A program made the position numbers and the translations under genes. From Thermodesulfobacterium sp. TA1 (GTDB lineage: Bacteria; Desulfobacterota; Thermodesulfobacteria; Thermodesulfobacteriales; Thermodesulfobacteriaceae), in NCBI RefSeq assembly GCF_008630935.1, contig NZ_CP043908.1, positions 1,488,001 to 1,552,000 of the forward strand: DNA of 64,000 nucleotides. The letters are read 5' to 3'. Below the pieces are notes generated by a model. That model was given only the letters and a program-made list of their open reading frames with translations, was not told the origin of the DNA and searched no databases. Shown here piece by piece: positions 1 to 7,848 of this stretch (position 1 is the first letter of the stretch; the number at the start of each line of letters is the position of its first letter).

Positions 1-149
1 AGTATAACCTTAGGTTCTTTACTTAAACCCCTTCTTAAGCTTTGTCCTTAAAGGGCCAACCTTTGGACTTAAAGGTACAAAGTCTAAAAATCTATATAGT
101 TTTAACCTTTTAAACTTCCTAATTTTTAAAGCAAAAAAGTTATCTTATT

Positions 150-167
150 TTGGCATAATCTTTGCTA
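150..167 (+). promoter_or_regulatory. candidate sigma-54 promoter of the split TauE/SafE genes
   Basis: The sequence TTGGCATAATCTTTGCTA has GG at 152-153 and GC at 164-165 with exactly ten bases between them, the spacing required for the -24/-12 elements of RpoN promoters. The predicted start near 177 leaves a leader of about 30 bases before the ATG at 207, which has a strong ribosome binding site (AGGAGGAGG). An NtrC-type activator with a GAFTGA motif is encoded at 49989-51365, so the sigma-54 system exists in this genome. No activator binding site was identified upstream. Confidence 0.6.
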
Positions 168-206
168 ACGCCTTCCCTAAAAAAACAAAAAGGAGGAGGT
201 TAGATT

Positions 207-1481
207 ATGCGGTACAAGCTTAAGCTAAGTTTTTACTGGATACTCTCGCTTTTATTTTTTATGTTTTTCTCTAAAACCCTTCTTGCTCAGCCGCAGGAAA
301 GTATTATCAAACCTGTGACTGAGGTACCACTTTTAAAAATTGAATTACAGGTTGATAAAACCACTTTTAAAGGTGATGAAAAAATCAAACTTACAGGAAA
401 GGTGCCTGAAGGCTACAGGGTAAACTTTATCGAGATTACCTCTAAGGAAAAGGTTCAAGTAAGTAGACTTGATAGAAAGGATTTTAAATTTTACTTAAGT
501 AAAGAAATACCAGCTTTTTATCAAGTTTGGATTGCCGATGACTATGTGGCTAAAATAGACAAAAATGGAACAGTAGAAGAAAAACCGATAAAAGAAATTT
601 ATCAGAAATATGCACAGAACAAAAAATGGAAAATCGGAGAATTTTTAAAGGAAAGTAATGCTAACGTAGCCTTTATTACTCCTGTGAAAGAAATTACACA
701 AATCGACGTTTGGAAAACCACGGTATTAAGGGCGATTATAGGCTCAAGAGGTATTAAGTTAGAACCCCTCACAGATAAAAAAGAAATAAGTAAAGAAGCT
801 GCAAGATTAATTCAAACCAGGTTTAGAAATTTTAACAAAATCTTTAGACTTGCTCAAATCAAACATAACCCTGACGGAACCTTTGAGGCAGAAATAACCA
901 TTCCTGGGAGTGCTCCCAAAGGTGAATTTACCGTTTTAGCGGTAGCCAGCAAAGAAGTTAAAAGTGAGCCTATAAAATTAATCCATGATATCTCCTTTCC
1001 TACGGTTTATTTCCCTGTAGCTGGTACTTCTACTAATGTTTTTGGGCCTCTCGCCTTAGCTTTTATCATCTGTACTTTTGGAGTAATCATGGGAGCAGGT
1101 GGTGGGTTCATTTTAAACCCATTATTAATCCTTATTTATGGCTTACCTCACGGTGTAGTAGCTGGTTCAGTCATGCCTACTGTGCTTTTTAGCCAAGCTT
1201 CTGGTATTTACAACTATTCAAAAATTGGATTTATCAATTGGAAACTTGGAATCGGAGTAGGTATCTTTATGTTGCTTGGTGGATTTATAGGTCCTCTATT
1301 AAACCAGTTTGTTACGTTAGATGAATATAAATTTATCTTTGGTATTATATTGTTAATCTTAGCAGTCCTTCTTGTTTGGCAGACAACCCCAGGTTACTTA
1401 GAGAAGAACAAGAAAGAAAGAGCTATTCTTCAAGAATACATGAAACGTGCTAAAGAAGCTAAGGAAAAAAAATCTAATTAG
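207..1481 (+). CDS. TauE/SafE-family exporter, N-terminal half with large extracytoplasmic domain
   Basis: This looks like the first half of a sulfite exporter TauE/SafE-type permease. A signal-like hydrophobic segment (about residues 8-27) is followed by about 240 residues of non-membrane sequence, presumably periplasmic. About four membrane helices follow from residue 280, with the glycine-rich GAGGGFILNPLL stretch typical of a TauE repeat, and then a charged tail. Family members normally carry two such helix repeats in one chain. Here the second repeat is in the next gene, 13 bases downstream, so the working transporter is probably a heteromer. Substrate is not readable from sequence; sulfite, sulfonate or another small anion are possible. 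The start follows a strong AGGAGGAGG site. Confidence 0.75.
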   Translation: MRYKLKLSFYWILSLLFFMFFSKTLLAQPQESIIKPVTEVPLLKIELQVDKTTFKGDEKIKLTGKVPEGYRVNFIEITSKEKVQVSRLDRKDFKFYLSKEIPAFYQVWIADDYVAKIDKNGTVEEKPIKEIYQKYAQNKKWKIGEFLKESNANVAFITPVKEITQIDVWKTTVLRAIIGSRGIKLEPLTDKKEISKEAARLIQTRFRNFNKIFRLAQIKHNPDGTFEAEITIPGSAPKGEFTVLAVASKEVKSEPIKLIHDISFPTVYFPVAGTSTNVFGPLALAFIICTFGVIMGAGGGFILNPLLILIYGLPHGVVAGSVMPTVLFSQASGIYNYSKIGFINWKLGIGVGIFMLLGGFIGPLLNQFVTLDEYKFIFGIILLILAVLLVWQTTPGYLEKNKKERAILQEYMKRAKEAKEKKSN

Positions 1482-1494
1482 GAGGTAAAGGACT

Positions 1495-1893
1495 ATGAAG
1501 TTAAGGATAGAGTTTTGGGGACAAGAGTTTTATGCTAACATGATAGTTGGTGCCATAGGAGGTTTCTTAATCGCTGTTGCTTCAAGTTTAGGTGGTTTCG
1601 GAGGAGGACCTTTTGTGGTTCCACTTATGACGGTTATCATGGGACTTCCGATTTACGTAGTAGTTGGAAGTTCTCTTTTAGCCATCTTTTTTAACACCCT
1701 TATGGCAAGCTCACGTTATTTCCTCTTTGGACAAACCGACCTTTTGTTGTTTGCCGTAATGGCTGTAGGAGCAATAGCCGGTGGATTTATAGGACCAAGA
1801 ATTGCTAAAAGATTAAGTCCCATTTGGGTTAAAAGAGTAGCTGCAATCGGTATAACCTATCTCGGATTAAAACTTTTAAATATTCTTCCTTAG
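1495..1893 (+). CDS. TauE/SafE-family exporter, C-terminal half
   Basis: A 132-residue, almost entirely hydrophobic protein with about four helices. It contains the second TauE/SafE repeat signature (SLGGFGGGPFVVPLM) and ends in the short cytoplasmic tail usual for the family. Its own ribosome binding site (AGGAGGT) lies 8 bases before the ATG and no frameshift would join it cleanly to the upstream gene, so it appears to be a genuine separate subunit rather than a broken fragment. It is presumably co-transcribed with the gene at 207-1481 and assembles with it into one exporter. A hairpin terminator follows at 1922. Confidence 0.75.
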   Translation: MKLRIEFWGQEFYANMIVGAIGGFLIAVASSLGGFGGGPFVVPLMTVIMGLPIYVVVGSSLLAIFFNTLMASSRYFLFGQTDLLLFAVMAVGAIAGGFIGPRIAKRLSPIWVKRVAAIGITYLGLKLLNILP

Positions 1894-1921
1894 TGTTTTT
1901 TATTTAACTTTTATATTTTAG

Positions 1922-1967
1922 GGACCGGCCTAATTTAATCTTAGGTCGGTCCTTAAGTTTATTTTTT
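1922..1967 (+). terminator. intrinsic terminator after the TauE/SafE pair
   Basis: GGACCGGCCTA (1922-1932) pairs with TAGGTCGGTCC (1942-1952) over 11 base pairs including one G-T wobble, with a 9-base loop, and is followed by a T-rich run ending in TTTTTT at 1967. The T-run orientation fits termination of plus-strand transcription. The hairpin overlaps the 3' end of hydE on the other strand, so the same bases serve as hydE coding sequence. Confidence 0.6.
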
Positions 1968-2967
1968 CAAAGAACTCAAAATAGTCTTCTAATTTAGTCT
2001 GGTATGTTCCTTTTCCTGGATAGATTTCATAATGTAGCTTGTATTTTGTCGGGGTTAAGTCTGGCATAAGAACATTAGCACCAACCAAAAAAGCTTTAAA
2101 CCTTAAGTCTGGTGCTAAAACGTTTAAAGCGGTAGTTGCTGGAATATTGGCTTTAGGAAGAATTATCCTGGTTAAGGTAATAAGTTTAAGGGTCAAGTAA
2201 GGAAATCCAGAAGGAAAAGAAGCTAAAGGAGTTTGAGGATGAGGAATAAAAGGACCATGCCCTACCATATTTGGTTTAAGTTCTTGTAAAAAAAGTAGGT
2301 CATCAACCAAGGTTTCTATTCTCTGTCCTGGAAGACCAACAATACATCCAACACCTACTTCATATCCAAGTTCCTTTAACCAATACAAACGCTGAATTCT
2401 TTCTTTTAAGGTAGTATCTGGTTTTAACCAGCTAAAAAGTTTTTCATCTATTGTTTCGTGTTTAAGTAAAAACCTATCAGCCCCGGCAACTCTTAAAAGT
2501 TTATAGTCTTCGTAACTTAATTCTCCTATAGAAAGAGTAACTGCTACATCTAACTTTTTAAGTTTCCTTACTACATTACTCAGTTTTTTAGCACTCCAAA
2601 AAGGGTCTTCTCCAGATTGTAAAACAATAGTTCTAAAGCCATTATTTACCAGTTTCTCTGCTACCTCAAGGATTTCATCTTCATTCATGCGATAACGTTT
2701 AAGTTTTTTATTATCCCTTCTTATCCCACAATAAAGACAATTATTTTTACAATAGTTAGAAAATTCTATGATTGCTCTAAGATAAACTATATTTCCTTTT
2801 AATTGTTTTCTTATTTTATTAGCAATATCATAAACCCATTCAGGGTCAGCCTCTAAAAGAAGGAAAGTAAGCTCCTCTCTGGTAAAACCTACCCCTGATA
2901 AGGATTTTTCTATTATTGTTTCTTCGTTCAGTGGTTTACTCTTTCGGTAAGAAAGGATTTTATACAT
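1930..2967 (-). CDS. hydE: [FeFe]-hydrogenase H-cluster maturase HydE (radical SAM)
   Basis: HydE is a cytoplasmic radical SAM enzyme that helps build the diiron subcluster of the [FeFe]-hydrogenase H-cluster. The C-x3-C-x2-C motif of the SAM-binding [4Fe-4S] cluster is at C73, C77 and C80 (YCKNNCLYCG), and the 345-residue length is normal for HydE. The start overlaps the end of hydF by 40 bases, and no internal Met before residue 93 offers an alternative. Last gene of the minus-strand maturation cluster aspA-hydG-unknown-hydF-hydE. BioB and PylB are related folds, but the hydF/hydG neighbours settle the assignment. Confidence 0.93.
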   Translation of the reverse strand: MYKILSYRKSKPLNEETIIEKSLSGVGFTREELTFLLLEADPEWVYDIANKIRKQLKGNIVYLRAIIEFSNYCKNNCLYCGIRRDNKKLKRYRMNEDEILEVAEKLVNNGFRTIVLQSGEDPFWSAKKLSNVVRKLKKLDVAVTLSIGELSYEDYKLLRVAGADRFLLKHETIDEKLFSWLKPDTTLKERIQRLYWLKELGYEVGVGCIVGLPGQRIETLVDDLLFLQELKPNMVGHGPFIPHPQTPLASFPSGFPYLTLKLITLTRIILPKANIPATTALNVLAPDLRFKAFLVGANVLMPDLTPTKYKLHYEIYPGKGTYQTKLEDYFEFFEKINLRTDLRLN

Positions 2968-4208
2968 CTTAGGTCTTCTGCTATTTTTTTATATCCCTTT
3001 TCCTCTAAAGAAACCAATTCTTGTAAACGAGGAAATGGAGAAAGGGCTTTTTTTAAAATTCCGTGCATATGAGCCAATATCACCCCATAGTTTACGATAG
3101 GAACCCCTGCCCTTTTTGCCTGCATAATTCTTGAAAGCATCTCTTTTCTGTTAAGCATACAAGCTCCACAATGAACTATCAGCTTATACTCTTCAAGGTT
3201 TTCAGGAAGAGGGCCACCTCCAGCTTTTACTTCTATTTCAAGGTCTTGGCCTACTTGTGCCCTAAGCCATCTTGGAATCTTTACCCTTCCTATATCATCC
3301 TCTAAAGGATGATGGGTACAAGCTTCAGCTATCAAAACCTTATCTCCGGGTTTAAGGTTCTTTATAGCAAGTATCCCTTCTACCAAAGTTTGCAAATCGC
3401 CTTTATATCGTGCAAAAAGTATAGAAAAGGAGGTAAGTCTTACGTCAGGTGGAGTGTCTGCTGAAACTTTGGTATAAACAGAAGCGTCTGTTATTACTAA
3501 ACTTGGCTTTTTCTTAAGCTGTTCTAAAGCATAAGCAAGTTCTCTTTCTTTTACTACAAAAGCTATTGCCTCATTGTCTATAATATCCCTTATAACCATC
3601 TGTTGAGGCAAAATAAGTCTTCCTTTAGGTGCTGCTTTATCTACCGGTACTACGCAAAACACAACATCACCAGGATTGATTAAATCTCCTACGATAGTAG
3701 GAAGAGCCCAATCCTTAGGAGCATGTTTTATGATTACTTGTTTAAGTTCGTCTATCCCCTCTCCGGTTAAAGCACTCACAAAAACTTTTGGTTCTAAAAA
3801 AGCTCCATTTTTAGCTTCAGGATAAAGGTCTATTTTATTAATTACATAAACTATTGGTGTATTATATTCTTGAGCCCGTTTTATTACTTCTTCTTCAAAT
3901 TCACCCAAACCTATCTTGGGGTCTATTACTAATAAAATCAAGTCAGTTTTGTTTAAAACTTCATAAGACTTCTTTTTTCTCAATTCCCCAAGTTTTCCCA
4001 CATCGTCTATCCCAGCAGTATCTATAACTACGACAGGGCCTAAAGGAAGAATTTCCATAGCCTTAATTACCGGGTCAGTAGTGGTGCCTGGAACATCTGA
4101 TACGATAGCAAGTTCTTGACCGGTTAAAGCATTTATTAAAGAGGACTTACCAACATTCCTTCTTCCAAAAAAGGCTATATGAAGCCTCTGTCCTCGGGGG
4201 ATGTTCAT
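2928..4208 (-). CDS. hydF: [FeFe]-hydrogenase maturation GTPase and scaffold HydF
   Basis: HydF accepts the diiron precursor made by HydE and HydG and delivers it to apo-HydA. The N-terminal Era-like GTPase domain has the P-loop GRRNVGKSSL at residues 15-24, a DTAG switch and an NKID motif. The C-terminal cluster-binding domain carries the CTHHP element and the later HCGAC element, which match the family's C-x-H and HCxxC cluster ligands. The 426-residue length is typical. The ATG overlaps the stop of the 88-residue gene upstream (ATGA), implying translational coupling. Confidence 0.95.
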   Translation of the reverse strand: MNIPRGQRLHIAFFGRRNVGKSSLINALTGQELAIVSDVPGTTTDPVIKAMEILPLGPVVVIDTAGIDDVGKLGELRKKKSYEVLNKTDLILLVIDPKIGLGEFEEEVIKRAQEYNTPIVYVINKIDLYPEAKNGAFLEPKVFVSALTGEGIDELKQVIIKHAPKDWALPTIVGDLINPGDVVFCVVPVDKAAPKGRLILPQQMVIRDIIDNEAIAFVVKERELAYALEQLKKKPSLVITDASVYTKVSADTPPDVRLTSFSILFARYKGDLQTLVEGILAIKNLKPGDKVLIAEACTHHPLEDDIGRVKIPRWLRAQVGQDLEIEVKAGGGPLPENLEEYKLIVHCGACMLNRKEMLSRIMQAKRAGVPIVNYGVILAHMHGILKKALSPFPRLQELVSLEEKGYKKIAEDLRCIKSFLTERVNH

Positions 4209-4471
4209 TTTAAAAGTTCCTCTTTTAAAATCTTTATTAAAGTTTCTTTTTCATGTTCTGGTATCTTCTCCCATTCATTAGAAACCACAGCAAACCTTTC
4301 GTTAAGATAGAGAGGTTCTGGAGGCAAAAAACCGTCTTCTTTATGTCCAGCTAAATAAGAATGCCTTTTTCCAAGCACCTCAACCAACCAAAGATTTACT
4401 CCATATTTTTTCTTTATTTCCTCAGCAAGAACTATAAACTTAGAAATAAAGGTCTCTTTCTCCATTTTCAA
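4205..4471 (-). CDS. small protein of unknown function inside the hydGFE cluster
   Basis: An 88-residue soluble, charged protein between hydG and hydF. It overlaps the hydG 3' end by 32 bases and the hydF start by 4 bases, an arrangement that strongly suggests real, coupled translation. Met3 (4465) is an alternative start. There is no cysteine, signal peptide or membrane segment. It does not resemble the small ACT-type hydrogenase regulator (TM1266-like) sometimes found with these genes. I do not recognise the family; the position suggests an accessory role in H-cluster assembly, which is inference only. Confidence 0.7.
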   Translation of the reverse strand: MKMEKETFISKFIVLAEEIKKKYGVNLWLVEVLGKRHSYLAGHKEDGFLPPEPLYLNERFAVVSNEWEKIPEHEKETLIKILKEELLK

Positions 4472-5945
4472 TCCTCTGATAATACTCTAAAAGTTTTTTA
4501 TAAACACCTGATGAAACCATTTGTTTTAATTCTTCTATTTCTTTTTGAATCACCTTTTCCCCTACTTTCTTTGTTTCTTCTGAAGCAAAATCATCAAGCC
4601 ATTCTTTAAACGTAAGAACAGCATTAAGTTTACAAAAGATACGTTCTTTACCTGTTTTCAAAAGATCCATGATCCTTTCTCCTGTTCTTCCGCAACGATA
4701 TCCTGCAGTACAAAAACTGGTAATGTATCCCATTTCAGCAAGTTCTCTTATTACTTCATCAAGACCTCTGGTGTCCCCCAATTGAAATTGTTGTCTTTCT
4801 AATTCTTGTTCTGTATATCTATCGGAATAAGCACCTATTCCTATTCTGGTTGAAGCATCCGTCTGGGTAACAATTCCTAAAGCTAAAATTTCTTTTCTTA
4901 GGGGAGCAGGCTCCCTCGCAGTAAGTATCATCCCTGTATAGGGAACAGCAAGTCTTATTAAACAAATTATTTTTTTAAAATCCTCGTCAGAAACTTTATA
5001 TCTTGCTTCTTGAACAAAAGGGGTATTGGCAGCAGGCTCAAGTCTTGGAAAAGAAATGGTATGTGGACCTATTCCAAACTTTTTTTCAAGGTCTCTTGCA
5101 TGATATAAAAGCCCCATCAACTCAAACCGCCAATCATAAAGTCTAAAAAGAACCCCAAAGGCTACATCATCAACCCCTGCCTCTAAAGCCCTATGATGAC
5201 AGTAAAGCCTCCATCGATAATGATGTTTAACCGTGCCTTCGGGATGAACATAAGCATATGTTTCATGATGATAAGTTTCTTGAAAAACTTGATAGGTTCC
5301 TATACCAACTTCTTTTAACATTTTGAGTTCGTCGATCGACATAGGAGCAGCGTTAACATTAACCCTGCGTATCTGTCCGTATCCATTTTTAGTCTTTACT
5401 TTTACCGAATAGATGGCTTCTATCGTATCTCTTATATATTTTGCGCCGGTAGCAGGATGTTCTCCATACACAACTATTAATCTTTTATGCCCTATCTCAC
5501 CTGCTAAAACCTCTGCTTCACGCTTAACCTCTTCTATAGTAAGAACCCTTCTTTTGATGACTTTATTTTCTCTTCTAAAACCACAATATAGACAATTGTT
5601 TATGCAAAGATTTCCACAGTAAAGCGGTGCAAAGGTAACAATTCGGTTGTCATAAACTTTCTTTTTTATTTCCCTTGCAGTAGCAAACATCTCTTCCCAA
5701 AGTTCTGGATCTTTAACATTAATTAAGGTAGCAAGTTCGTCTGGTTCAAGAGTTTCAATAGAAAGAGATTTAGCTAAAATTTCTCTCACCCTTACTGGGT
5801 CTGGATTAGCATTTTTTAGCTTTTCCCAAATTTCTTCATCGTTGATAAAGTCCTTTCCATTATCTAAATATCTTTCTATCTCGTCCTCTTTTATGATTTG
5901 ATTACCCACATTCAACCCTTCTGCCATTTCAAAACTTAAAAACAT
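4440..5945 (-). CDS. hydG: [FeFe]-hydrogenase maturase HydG, tyrosine lyase (radical SAM)
   Basis: HydG cleaves tyrosine and makes the CO and CN ligands of the H-cluster, releasing an Fe(CO)2CN synthon. The SAM-cluster motif C114-x3-C118-x2-C121 (CINNCLYCG) is intact and the 501-residue length is normal. The C-terminal auxiliary cluster normally uses C-x2-C-x22-C. Here the first (C412) and last (C438) cysteines have the expected 26-residue separation, but the second is Gly415, and a cysteine occurs instead at 418 (FCTAGYRCGRTG). The start is supported by a GGAGG site 8 bases upstream and overlaps the aspartase-like gene by 10 bases. Confidence 0.93.
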   Translation of the reverse strand: MFLSFEMAEGLNVGNQIIKEDEIERYLDNGKDFINDEEIWEKLKNANPDPVRVREILAKSLSIETLEPDELATLINVKDPELWEEMFATAREIKKKVYDNRIVTFAPLYCGNLCINNCLYCGFRRENKVIKRRVLTIEEVKREAEVLAGEIGHKRLIVVYGEHPATGAKYIRDTIEAIYSVKVKTKNGYGQIRRVNVNAAPMSIDELKMLKEVGIGTYQVFQETYHHETYAYVHPEGTVKHHYRWRLYCHHRALEAGVDDVAFGVLFRLYDWRFELMGLLYHARDLEKKFGIGPHTISFPRLEPAANTPFVQEARYKVSDEDFKKIICLIRLAVPYTGMILTAREPAPLRKEILALGIVTQTDASTRIGIGAYSDRYTEQELERQQFQLGDTRGLDEVIRELAEMGYITSFCTAGYRCGRTGERIMDLLKTGKERIFCKLNAVLTFKEWLDDFASEETKKVGEKVIQKEIEELKQMVSSGVYKKLLEYYQRIENGERDLYF

Positions 5946-7384
5946 TGCTTATCCCTCCGCTGATTTTTTAAAACGTATTCTTTTATTTTTTCTAATCCTG
6001 CAACCCCAGGGGTAGTAAGCTCCTGAGGCTGAACTATTATCTTAAGTTCTTCCTCAACAAAATAGCCCTTCTCTACAAGTAAATCCTCTACCCTTTTACC
6101 TGTCCTAATAGCTTCTTGATAAATTTCAGCACAAACTTCATATCCCAAATAAGGTGAAAAAGCAGTAATCACACAAGCACTTTTTTCAAACAATTCTTTA
6201 CATCTTTCTTCATCAACGCTTATACCTGCTATGCATCTTTCTCTAAAATTTTGGCAACAACTTTTTAAAAGCCTTAAACTTGTGATAAGTTCATGAGAAA
6301 TCAAAGGTAAAAAGGGGTTTAATTCTAAATGCCCAAGGCTACATCCCAAGGTTATAGCATGATCTAAAGCAATAGCTTTTATAGCAACTTGGGCTACCAT
6401 CTCAGGAATAACTGGATTTACCTTTCCTGGCATGATAGAAGATCCCGGTTGTAAAGCCGGTAGTTTTATTTCTCCTATTCCTGCCTTGGGTCCAGAAGAT
6501 AAAAATCTTATGTCTCCTGCTATCTTTATAAGATTTGATGCTAAAGTTTTTAAAAAGCCTGAAACTTCACACAGAGTGTCTACATTTTGAGTAGCCTCAA
6601 ATAGGTTTTCTGCTTTCGCTACCGGAAGCCCGGTAAATTCTCTTAACTTTTCTATGGCTATTTCTACAAAATCTCTTGGGCAGTTTAACCCCGTTCCTAC
6701 CGCTGTCCCACCTAAATTAACCTGTCTAACCCTTTCTATGGCTTTGTTAAGCCTCCACCAGTCCCTATTTAAAGCTTCAGCCCAGGCACCAAATTCTTGT
6801 CCCACCGTTACCGGACAAGCATCTTGCATTTCTGTCCTACCTACTTTTAATACCTTAGCGTACTCTTTTTCTTTTTTCTGAAACTCTCCTTGTAGAAGAG
6901 CTACTTCTTGAGCTAACTCTTTTAAAAGTTTTAAAACCGCTACCTTTATACTGGTAGGAAAAACATCATTAGTAGATTGATTAAGATTTACTACCTCTAT
7001 GGGATGGATAATTTCATATTGTCCTTTAGCATAACCAAGAATTTCAAGGGCACGGTTGGCTATTACTTCGTTAACATTCATGTTAAATGATGTCCCCGCA
7101 CCTCCAGCCAAAGGGTGAACCAAAATTTGATCGTCAAACTTTCCTTCAGAAAGTTCACTACATGCCTGTAAAATAGCAGAGGCTTTTTTTTCGTCTAAAA
7201 AACCAAGCTCTTTGTTTGCAAAAGCACAAGCTTTTTTTACTAAACCTATAGCCCAGATAAGTTCTCTATGAACCTTATCTTCAGAAAGAGAAAAATTTTC
7301 TAAAGCTCTTAAGGTATGGATACCATAATAAACTTCTTTAGGAAGAAGTCTTTCTCCTAAAAAATCTTTTTCTTTTCTAAACAA
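5936..7384 (-). CDS. aspA: aspartate ammonia-lyase (aspartase/fumarase superfamily)
   Basis: Aspartase interconverts aspartate with fumarate and ammonia in the cytoplasm. The superfamily signature GSSIMPGKVNP is present, and the NQSTNDVFPTS and GGAGTSFNMNVNEV stretches fit the aspartase branch rather than class II fumarase. Length is 482 residues. The start codon appears to be TTG at 7384, about 10 bases after GGAGGTG. It is the first gene of the segment aspA-hydG-unknown-hydF-hydE and overlaps hydG, so it is transcribed with the maturases. From memory, aspartase-like genes occur with hydEFG in other anaerobes; their role in maturation is unsettled. Confidence 0.85.
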   Translation of the reverse strand: MFRKEKDFLGERLLPKEVYYGIHTLRALENFSLSEDKVHRELIWAIGLVKKACAFANKELGFLDEKKASAILQACSELSEGKFDDQILVHPLAGGAGTSFNMNVNEVIANRALEILGYAKGQYEIIHPIEVVNLNQSTNDVFPTSIKVAVLKLLKELAQEVALLQGEFQKKEKEYAKVLKVGRTEMQDACPVTVGQEFGAWAEALNRDWWRLNKAIERVRQVNLGGTAVGTGLNCPRDFVEIAIEKLREFTGLPVAKAENLFEATQNVDTLCEVSGFLKTLASNLIKIAGDIRFLSSGPKAGIGEIKLPALQPGSSIMPGKVNPVIPEMVAQVAIKAIALDHAITLGCSLGHLELNPFLPLISHELITSLRLLKSCCQNFRERCIAGISVDEERCKELFEKSACVITAFSPYLGYEVCAEIYQEAIRTGKRVEDLLVEKGYFVEEELKIIVQPQELTTPGVAGLEKIKEYVLKNQRRDKQCF

Positions 7385-7407
7385 TTGGTAAAATCACCTC
7401 CTGAGAA

Positions 7408-7490
7408 AATACCCCCCTTGGGGAAGAAGGGAGGGGAAGGGTATGCAGAGGGGCCTCCCTTAAAGTTTCTATCCCCTTGGGGGAAAATAA
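7408..7490. repeat. GC-rich palindromic element between hydrogenase and maturase genes
   Basis: CCCCTTGGGG, itself nearly palindromic, occurs at 7414-7423 and again at 7473-7482. Between them AAGGGAGG (7427-7434) is exactly complementary to CCTCCCTT (7454-7461). The pieces form one extended inverted repeat, striking in this AT-rich DNA. It lies between the hydrogenase small-subunit stop (7494) and the aspA start (7384). It could be an mRNA processing or attenuation hairpin separating structural and maturation genes, or a REP-like insert. No other copy was noticed in the window. Confidence 0.5.
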
Positions 7491-7493
7491 GCT

Positions 7494-7817
7494 TTATCCT
7501 CTTTTTTTATAATGAGTATGTAAAAGCATCTCGCTTATTTCACTTAACGGATAATGGGCAAATTCTTGATAAAATTTCTTTATCATAGGGTTTTCATGAC
7601 TTGCCGCCAATTTAAACTTTTCTCTCACTATTTTATCGTCTTTGTAAAGATTGGTTTGTCTGGCTTTAATAAGTTCAAGCTTTTCCCTACCTACAGAGGT
7701 CTCAAAAAAGTTTTTGGTTGTTTCTTGTGAATATACTGTCTCAGGCAACCCAACCCCTAAAACCACAGAACTTATTCCTAAAATCTTTATAAAATCTCTT
7801 CTGGTTATTTCTCCCAT
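7494..7817 (-). CDS. hydB: [FeFe]-hydrogenase small subunit with Tat signal
   Basis: A 107-residue small subunit of a periplasmic-type iron hydrogenase. The N-terminus carries a twin-arginine motif (RRDFIK, residues 5-10) and a hydrophobic core, so the folded large/small complex is probably exported together by Tat; the large subunit has no signal of its own. The C-terminal LLHTHYKKRG is the iron-hydrogenase small-subunit signature and recurs at the C-terminus of the 587-residue hydrogenase in this operon. The gene follows hydA by 31 bases. The Desulfovibrio-type two-subunit periplasmic hydrogenase is the closest known arrangement. Confidence 0.88.
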   Translation of the reverse strand: MGEITRRDFIKILGISSVVLGVGLPETVYSQETTKNFFETSVGREKLELIKARQTNLYKDDKIVREKFKLAASHENPMIKKFYQEFAHYPLSEISEMLLHTHYKKRG

Positions 7818-7848
7818 GATAACACCCCCTCTTTAAAATTACTAAAAT

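Noticed and set aside
4361-4609. Small hydrophobic frame opposite hydG and the 88-residue gene
   Set aside because: Antisense to two coding regions, with no start signal; a shadow of AT-rich coding DNA.
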